Origin: Paramoeba atlantica
Taxonomy: Eukaryota; Discosea
Direction of reading: 5' to 3'
NCBI GenBank assembly: GCA_977017575.1
Contig: CDRNVI010000148.1
Coordinates: 248,001 to 312,000, forward strand
DNA length: 64,000 bases
Part shown: positions 57,609-64,000 of the stretch, one piece after another
Position numbering within the stretch: position 1 is the stretch's first letter
How the letters are laid out: each line of letters starts with the position of its first letter
The notes under the pieces: generated by a model
Told to the model about the DNA's origin: nothing
What the model saw: the letters and a program-made list of their open reading frames with translations, nothing else
Database searches by the model: none
Made by a program: the position numbers and the translations under genes

Positions 57609-60077
57609 ATGGCTCAAGGTTATATTTTTCTTTCTTTTGTTTTGTTTGTTGGGCCTCTTTTTTGATCGAAATTTCTTTTCCTTTTTTGATTCATTTTCTT
57701 TTTTTTTTTTTTGGCAAAACAGACGAAGAAGATTCTCTCCAAATCCTCTCTTCGGTCTCTCTTTCTTTTCTCTTTTTCTTTTCTTTTTCTTTTTGTTCTC
57801 TCTTCTCATTTCTTTTTGTTTTGTTTAGTATCAAGCAAACGAAGATCAATCAACTGAAGAAGAAAGCATCGATGGAGAGAGTGAATTGAGGCTTCTTGAA
57901 GACATGAAAGAGAGAGAGGAAGATGAGAGAAGAATGGAAGAAGAAGAAGAGACAAGGAAGAAGGAAGAAGAAGAGAAAAGAAGAAAGGAGGAAGAAGAAA
58001 TAAGGAGGAAAGAAGAAGAAGAAAAAGAAAGAAAAGAAAAGGAAGAGAGAATCGAAAGTGAGAGGAGAAGATTGGAGGAAGAGAGAAAAAGAGAGGAAGA
58101 AAGAAGAAGAGAGGAGGAAAGAAGAAGAGAAGAAGAGAGAAGAAGAGAAGAGGAAGAAAGAAGGAGGAGAGAGCAAGAAGAGGAAGAAAAAAGAAGAGAG
58201 GAAAGAAAGAGAAGGGAGGTAGAAGAGGAAGAAAGAAAAAGAAAAGAAGAGGAGGAAAGAAAAAGACAAGAAGAAGAAAGAAAAAAAAGAGAAGAACAAG
58301 AAAAAAGAAGAGAAGAAGAAAGAAAAAAAGAAGAAGAAAGAAGAAAACAAGCACTTTTAGAATTAGAAGAAGAAAGAAGAAGAGAAAGAGAAAGAGAAGA
58401 CGAAAGAAAAAGAGGAGAAGAAAGAAAAAAAGAGGAAGAAAGAAGAAAACAAGCACTTTTAGAATTAGAAGAAGAGAAAAGAAAAGAAAAAGAAAGAGAA
58501 GAACACCTCCAACAAACCCTCCAATGGATCAAAGAGAAAGAGAGAGAGAAAGAAGAGAATAAAGAGAGAAGAACACAAGAAGAAGAAGAAGAAGAAGATG
58601 GGATAATGACAGAAGAAGAATCAGATTCAATAACCGATTTTAGAGACGAAAGAGAAGAGAGAAGGAGAGAAAAGTGGAAAGTTTCTTATCATTTGTTCTC
58701 TGATTCTTTTATTGAAGAAGATTTGGGTGATGAGAGAGAAGGAGAGAGAGAAAGAGAGAGGGAAATGGAGAGAGAGAGAGAGGAGAAAGAGAAGAGAAGG
58801 AGGATGAGAGGAGAGAAAGAAAATCAATTTGCTTCTTGGGATCCTTTTGCGAAGGTTTTTTTGTTCATTTTTTTTCTCTTTTTTTTTCTCTTTTTCTCTT
58901 TTTTCCACTTTTTTTCCCTTTATTTTCTTCTTTATTTTCTTCTTTTTATTTTTTTCGAAAATATTTTCTCTTTCTCTCTTTTTAATCTCTCTTCTAAAAC
59001 CAATTACCTCAGGAAACAAAAGAACAAATCGAAAAAGAAACATATTTAGCGAAATTAGAGAAAATGAGCCAAAGTGCTCGCCAAAAATCGCCCCATTTTG
59101 TCGAGGTAAGTCATAAAATGAAAGAAAAAAGATAAGAGAGAAATTTTAGAGAATAAAACCAACAAATACTTATTTTAATTAACGAATAAGATGTTCATAA
59201 GAGGAGAGTGTTTTTGTACTCACAACAATATTATCCAAATAATTAATAATAAGAAAAATAATCTTTTATCTTCTTTTGAATATTCTTAAGATTCGCTTCA
59301 TATTGTCCCGTCTTTTTATTTTTAAAAAATCTGATGAATAATAAAGAAGAATAAAAGATTAAGAAATCATATAATAATAGATGGGAGATGTAGTTCGAGC
59401 AGAAGATATTGTCTTACAATGTGAGAGTAACAATAACAGATAATAATAAATAATAAATAATAATAAATAATAAATAATAATAAATAATAGATGGGAGATG
59501 TAGTTCGAGCAGAAGATATCGTATTACAATGGGATGAAATGCCTCTTCTTCCTGATACTGAAATTGAGTCTGGAATGGAAGAGATGTCTCATGATGAATT
59601 TCTTACTTTTACGTTCTTTCTTTTTTTCTTTTTTCTTTTTTTTTCTTTTCTTTTTCTTTCTCTGATCTCTTTTTTTTCTTTTTTTTTTCTTTTTGTGTTT
59701 TTCTTTCCCTCTTAATTCGACATTTCTTCTGTTCCTTTTTCCTTTTTCCTTTTTCTTCAATTCAAAAATTGAATGGCTCTTTCGTTTGACAGAGATACTG
59801 AAGCAACACCATTATACCAAGAAGAACAAGAAGAATCAGAAGGAGAAGACGAAGGTGATTCGTTGATTCCTCAAACTCCTGAATCTTCTCAGCCTTCAAA
59901 TAGAGTTTGTTTTTTTTCTTTTTCTTTTCGTTTTTTTTTGTTCGTTCTTTCATTTTTTTTGATCTTTTTTTTTCGTTGATTCTTTAGGGAAGGAGAAGGA
60001 GAAATTCCTCAAAAAAAAGAAATGAAAAAGAAGAAAAAAGTTGTTGTGATAATCTTTCTCAGTGTACGCTAATGTGA
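57609..60077 (+). CDS. coiled-coil protein with C-terminal CaaX prenylation motif (7 exons)
   Basis: Exons 57609-57618, 57723-57754, 57829-58854, 59013-59105, 59491-59612, 59793-59904, 59988-60077; 494 residues, phases exact. The long third exon codes a Glu/Arg/Lys-rich coiled coil with two near-identical KQALLELEEE repeats about 30 residues apart. Later exons code MGDVVRAEDIVLQWDEMPLL and an acidic region. The protein ends NLSQCTLM, a CaaX box (Cys-Thr-Leu-Met), predicting farnesylation and membrane attachment; a nearby Cys pair (SCCDN) could add palmitate. A rod anchored to a membrane by its C-terminus is the likely arrangement. Exon 5 has a partial duplicate upstream. Confidence 0.85.
59378..59428 (+). 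repeat. partial duplicate of exon 5 start
   Basis: About 45 bp (from ATAGATGGGAGATGTAGTTC) repeats the acceptor and first bases of exon 5 (59487 onward) with two changes, then diverges. The copies are separated by an (AATAAT)n-type microsatellite at 59430-59488. Confidence 0.85.
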
Positions 60078-60197
60078 GAACAAACAAAAATAAATAAGAA
60101 AAAAAAATAGATTTATTTTTTGGATTATTTTTTGGATTATTTTTTGAGATGAAAAAAAGAAAGAAAATTGTTTCAAAAAAAAAAGGAGATATATTTT

Positions 60198-61148
60198 TTA
60201 AACAATACCATCCATCCACAACGCATTCAAATTTTGAAAAGAATCAAAATCAATTTCCCTTTCCATCTCAGCTGCAAGTTCAGAAACATTCAAAAGAAGA
60301 TGAGAATCTTGAGCACGATCAATAAGATTTCTTGCAAATTTCTCTTTTCCTTCCAAAACATATCTTTTTTCTCTCAAATCTTCCAAACGAGTTTGACTTT
60401 GTTCCAAGGCAATTTGAAGTCTTTCTCCCTCTTCTTCTTGTTCACGAATCGCAACACCCAAAAAATCGAGATGGGAGGTTACACTCTTCAATTTATCGAG
60501 AAGAAGAGCCCTTTTCTCTCTCGCAGCGACATTGATGGGGATGATTTTGTGAGAATCATGGCTGACAATCTTACATTCCAAACAAACTAATTCAGAACAT
60601 TCTGTACAGAAATATTTCAATTCTTGTTGGATATGAAATGAACAAGGAGGGTGGATTTCTGCCTCGGAGGGATCCACAAGTAAATGATTGAGAAAGATTC
60701 TCCCTCTGTGGTGGTTGACCAAGCAATTCGAACACATGAAAAGTTTGCAATTGTAACAATATCGATGTCCTTCATTTTCACAATCGAAACAAGTTTTGTC
60801 GATTGGTCCAAAAAAGTCATTTGGTGGTACATTCTTCTTCTCATCTCCTTTCTTTTCTGCCGCTGTCGGGTCGTATTTCGGGAGATGTTCTTTTGTTTGG
60901 ACAATTGTATTATGGCGGCAGAGAGGGCAACAGATCTTCCATGTCTTTTTGAAGCTCGAGTGAGTCACTTGAAGACAATCGAAACAAAACGCATGACCAC
61001 ACATTAATAGACGAGGATCTCGAAAATCATCGAAACAAATGGCACATTTTTCTTCAGGAAAGTGCATAGGAATGCTCACAAAATCTCCCCCAGTTGTCGT
61101 TTCGTCTTGGCTAAAGGGCTCGACCGCCATTGGATTGGTATCACTCAA
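60198..61148 (-). CDS. TRIM-like RING/B-box/coiled-coil protein
   Basis: 316 residues, single exon. RING finger at residues ~34-78: CAICFDDFRDPRLLMCGHAF and CPLC, with the C3HC4 spacing. Then a zinc-binding segment CFDCENEGHRYCYNCKLFMC and a B-box 2 (CSFHIQQELKYFCTECSELV ... CLEC ... H), followed by a coiled coil of ~100 residues. This is the tripartite TRIM layout without a C-terminal ligand domain. RING proteins act as ubiquitin E3 ligases; the coiled coil usually dimerises. The start could also be the second Met (MAVEPF). It converges on the prenylated coiled-coil gene (120 bp between ends). Confidence 0.92.
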   Translation of the reverse strand: MSDTNPMAVEPFSQDETTTGGDFVSIPMHFPEEKCAICFDDFRDPRLLMCGHAFCFDCLQVTHSSFKKTWKICCPLCRHNTIVQTKEHLPKYDPTAAEKKGDEKKNVPPNDFFGPIDKTCFDCENEGHRYCYNCKLFMCSNCLVNHHRGRIFLNHLLVDPSEAEIHPPCSFHIQQELKYFCTECSELVCLECKIVSHDSHKIIPINVAAREKRALLLDKLKSVTSHLDFLGVAIREQEEEGERLQIALEQSQTRLEDLREKRYVLEGKEKFARNLIDRAQDSHLLLNVSELAAEMEREIDFDSFQNLNALWMDGIV

Positions 61149-61570
61149 GATGATGTTGAGAAAAAGAAGAAAAAACTGAAAACCCCATCGCCATCACGAC
61201 AGCAGTTACTACAATCCACCAAAAATGGTTCTGTTTTTAAATTATTATTTCAATTTTTTTAAAGTGATTTTCTCGCTATTATAAAAAAATTAGGAAAAAT
61301 CAAAAAAGGACGTGGAATTCAACGTGTTTGTTCTTTTGTGGTTGACACGTTTTGGTCTCCTCCCACTTTCGAAAAAAAATGAATGGGAGAATGAACAAAA
61401 AGAGAAATGGAATTGAACGTGTTGCTCCAAATGTCTTGCCATTTTCAGAAGAGGTTCTTCTCTTTTTTGAATCTGACTTTTTCTGACTTAATTTGGCAAG
61501 TGAGTTCGAAGAAGTTTGAAGTCAAGATTCTTTTTGAAAAGATCAGGAAGAACCAAAACTGAGAAAGGGG
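61149..61570. other. intergenic, nothing recognised
   Basis: A/T-rich upstream region of the TRIM-like gene; no element recognised. Confidence 0.4.
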
Positions 61571-61574
61571 GGAA

Positions 61575-61900
61575 AAAGGGAAATGTAGTTTTACAAAGAA
61601 AGAAGGACCGAGATATTTTCACCCAGAAAAGAGAGCCAATTCTTGAAAAATTTCTTCATTTCACTGGAATTGCTTCTGAAGGTTTTCTTTTCTTTCCCCT
61701 CTTTCTTTTCTTGGTTCGGTTTGTCGTTGTACGAGTTGTTGGAAACTCTTCGTTCAATGAATTTTTAATATCTTCATTTAATTCTCCTTTTTCTTTTTTG
61801 AAGGTTGGAATTACAGTCAATTATCAAAGGATCAGGAATCGATGTGTTCAAAGCATCTTGCTCATCTGAGTATTCCAGTTATCTTTGGAATTGGTTTTCC
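61575..61900 (+). pseudogene. degenerate inverted copy of the small beta-domain gene (copy C)
   Basis: Plus-strand sequence aligns with the sense strand of copy A: TATTTTCACCCAGAAAAGAG (exon 1), then the intron, then GTTGGAATTACAGTCAATTA (exon 2). The frame is destroyed: exon 1 has stops and exon 2 has lost the DNA coding the PPFGSW segment. It is inverted with respect to copies A and B. Confidence 0.8.
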
Positions 61901-61984
61901 TCTCCTTCTTTGAAAATTTGGAATTGGGTTTTCTCTTTCATTTCTCTTGTTTTTATTTCTTTTCTTTTCTTTTTTCTTTGAAAA

Positions 61985-62250
61985 GGGTTTAAAGTTTTAT
62001 TTTTAAACAGCTGGAAGTGAATATCAAACCAGCCAAAAGATCCTGACATTGAAAACGAAACTGATTATTGAAAAATTAGTTGAACGAATTTTGATGTGTC
62101 CAATCCACCAAAAACTTTTATTGGAGAAGAAACTGTTCCCAGGTTTTCTGAACGTTCCCACTTTTTTTGTTTCTGGGTTGTGTGGGGTTGTCAACTTATC
62201 TTTTGATCATTACTTTTACTTTGAATGTGTTTTTTCAAGATCTTTTGGCT
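61985..62250. repeat. inverted copy of the 3' flank 53500-53765
   Basis: Reads as the reverse complement of the DNA between receptor 1 and beta-domain gene A (for example the block containing CCAGCCAAAAGATCCTGACA). The same block appears again in plus orientation at about 62238-62268, next to copy B, giving a palindromic arrangement. Confidence 0.8.
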
Positions 62251-62294
62251 GGTTTGATATTCACTTCGCTCCTCTATGGAAAATAAAATTTATT

Positions 62295-62804
62295 TTAAGA
62301 AATAATAAAAAAAAAGAGAGACAAAAAACAAACTAATTCCAAAGAAAGATTCCAATAATCAAGATCTGTTGGGGAATCATGAGGATGAGTCAAACTCTTT
62401 GACCAGGATCCAAAAGGAGGATACATCGATTCCTCGTCATTTGGAAGTTGACTGTAATTCCAACCTTCAAAAAGAAGAAGTTTTATTCTTTGATCTTGTC
62501 TTAAGAGAATAATTCTTTGAATTAAATCTAACACCAAATCAATTTCCAGAACAGAAGAAAAACCTGTAGAAGTAATTCCAGTATTTCTTCCACTAATTTT
62601 CCAATAACTCTTCCCACCCCATGTTCGCTCTGTATCAAAATATATGGCTCCTTCCTTTCTTTTCTTCTCCCCATCACAATCCTGATCTTGTTTTCTTGTA
62701 AAACAATATTTTCCATTTCTAAGTTGTTGTTCAACAACAAATTCTCCATCAACAACGCACACCTTTGCAGACCCTTTTATAATAATCGATTCAGACTCAC
62801 TCAT
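62295..62804 (-). CDS. small soluble beta-domain protein, copy B (2 exons)
   Basis: Starts at 62804 (MSESESIIIKGSAKVCVVDG). Exon 1 holds EFVVEQQLRNGKYCFTRKQD and KSYWKISGRNTGITSTG; exon 2 starts GWNYSQLPNDEESMYPPFGS and ends near 62295. Paralogue of copy A, same intron position and phase, no signal peptide. The insert between the two strands (QDQDCDGEKKRKEG) differs. It is head-to-head with receptor copy 4 (starts 276 bp apart), repeating the A/copy-2 arrangement. The stop is placed at the first in-frame stop; a further intron is possible. Confidence 0.68.
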   Translation of the reverse strand: MSESESIIIKGSAKVCVVDGEFVVEQQLRNGKYCFTRKQDQDCDGEKKRKEGAIYFDTERTWGGKSYWKISGRNTGITSTGFSSVLEIDLVLDLIQRIILLRQDQRIKLLLFEGWNYSQLPNDEESMYPPFGSWSKSLTHPHDSPTDLDYWNLSLELVCFLSLFFFIIS

Positions 62805-62960
62805 TATGTTTTTGTTCTTTCCACAACGACAAAAGTTCTGGAGTCAACAGAAACTCTTTCTCTTTTTGTTTTTTTCACCCAAAAAGAAAGAGTCAACAAA
62901 AAAAACAAAATCTTTTTCTTCTTATTTTAGAAATAAAAGGTTTTATCGCAGATAACTTTT

Positions 62961-63004
62961 GGGTGCGAATATTTTCAATCATTTTTATTGTGGGAGTGCG
63001 AACT
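62961..63004 (+). promoter_or_regulatory. conserved promoter module, copy 4
   Basis: GGGTGCGAATATTTTCAATC at its start and ATTGTGGGAGTGCGAACT at its end, 76-119 bp before the receptor ATG; same position as in copies 1 and 2. Confidence 0.6.
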
Positions 63005-63079
63005 ATTCTCAGAATTTTTGTCTTTTTTTCTATTTTTGTTTCGCTCTCAGTTTTGTGTTGTCTGGGGGGAAGTTTGTGA

Positions 63080-64000
63080 ATGCGTTTGGCGTTCCTCTGT
63101 TGTTTGTTCTTTGTTATTCTTCTCCTTCCTTGTTCTTTTTGTGATGACGTAAAAGGATGTTTTCGTTATTCTCTTGAAAATGAATGCTCGATTGTGTTGA
63201 CCGGGAATGTATCGATTGAAGAGAATGAACAAGAGGATTTCTTCAACCAGAATGTTTCCTTGGTTGTTTCAAACGTTCGAATGGTCCAAGAAAGTTGTCG
63301 AAGACCTTTTTTGTTTTATTATTGCCAATTAATGTTTGGAGGATTTTCATGTGAATCTTCTTCTCTTCAAGAACAACATTGTTTGGAACAAGAATCTTGT
63401 TTTCAAGTTTCTTCTCTTTGTTCTGATGATTTTCAACTCAATTGTTCCCTCTCTTCCTCTCTCTCTCCTTCTCCTTCTCCTTCTCCTTCTCCAACAAATG
63501 GATGTGAAAGTGAAGTTGAAAGACAAATTGATGAAGTGAAAGAAACACCAATTAAGGTTGAAACATGTTTGAATGGATCAAAAGAGAGAATTGAATGTTG
63601 TCCAGATCCGTTTACTTTTGATGATAATGATGAATGTGTTGTTGAATGTTATCAATATCTTTTTGGACAATCTTTGGAATATTGGGTTCGAATTATCAGT
63701 TTTGTGTTCACATGGTTCTCTTTATTCACTTTCGGAGTTTCATTGATTCCTCTTTCTCTGATGACTGATTTAAGGTAAATTTTTACTCTTTTTTCTCGAT
63801 CTTTTGGCTCATTGTTTCATTTTTGATTGTTGAGAAAACTTTGATTCTTGATGACTTTTCTCATTTTTCTTTCGAAAGGTATCCAAACAATGTCATTTTC
63901 CTATCTGAAGGAAGTCTCATTCTTGCGTGTTTATGTCTCGATTGGTCAACTTTTGTTGGTTTGGTTTTTTTCATTTCAAAAAACAAACTCTTTCTGATTG
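63080..64000 (+). CDS. Frizzled/Smoothened-like receptor, copy 4 (cut by window end)
   Basis: Exon 1 63080-63774 codes signal peptide MRLAFLCCLFFVILLLPCSF, the cysteine-rich ectodomain and helix 1 (WVRIISFVFTWFSLFTFGVS). Exon 2 is 63879-63958 (YPNNVIFLSEGSLILACLCL ... STFV). The window ends in intron 2, which matches introns 2 of copies 1 and 2 almost base for base. The visible part is intact. Confidence 0.85.

Overview
The window is nuclear DNA from a unicellular eukaryote. It holds spliceosomal genes with canonical GT-AG introns, a U6 snRNA gene, RNA polymerase III tRNA genes and protein-coding genes on both strands. The gene content fits an amoebozoan protist best: an SH2-domain kinase of the Dictyostelium SHK type, Frizzled/Smoothened-like receptors, a hisactophilin-like protein, EGF-type surface proteins and arginine/glutamate-rich coiled-coil proteins. 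This placement is inference. I reassembled several genes exon by exon; most introns are 50-190 nt, T/C-rich on the sense strand, and exon phases close exactly where I list them.

Layout. 1-8 kb: 5' part of a secreted glycosyltransferase-like gene (-), tRNA-Gly(UCC), a six-exon SPRY-like gene, U6 snRNA, a PB1-domain protein (-), a large membrane protein with a reductase-like C-terminus (-), and a pyridoxamine-phosphate-oxidase-like gene whose 883-nt intron carries a complete hisactophilin-like gene. 8-17.5 kb: a P-loop kinase with a probable frameshift, an ankyrin gene with one repeat per exon (-), two tandem tRNA-Arg(UCU), a NYN-CCCH RNA-binding/nuclease-like gene (-), and a 19-exon SH2 kinase (-) whose intron 16 contains tRNA-Ser(UGA). 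17.9-22.5 kb: a 16-exon USP4/11/15-type deubiquitinase (-). 23-34 kb: three PH or coiled-coil genes dominated by (GA)n-encoded Arg/Glu repeats, the last ending in a multi-pass membrane domain.

34-51 kb: an EGF-repeat secreted protein (-), a serine carboxypeptidase with two lesions (-), an orphan gene flanked by direct repeats and ending in an antisense copy of a neighbour's exon (+), a very large seven-helix receptor-like protein (-), and a membrane-anchored beta-rich protein of unknown family (-). 51-64 kb: an expanding family of Frizzled-like receptors (three intact or partial copies and one truncated), each of the intact downstream copies paired head-to-head with a small soluble beta-domain gene; between them lie a prenylated coiled-coil gene and a TRIM-like RING/B-box gene (-).

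Recurring themes are genes within introns, frame-insensitive (GA)n coding sequence, CArG-like boxes upstream of several genes, and recent segmental duplication. Functions are assigned from visible motifs only; no database search was possible.
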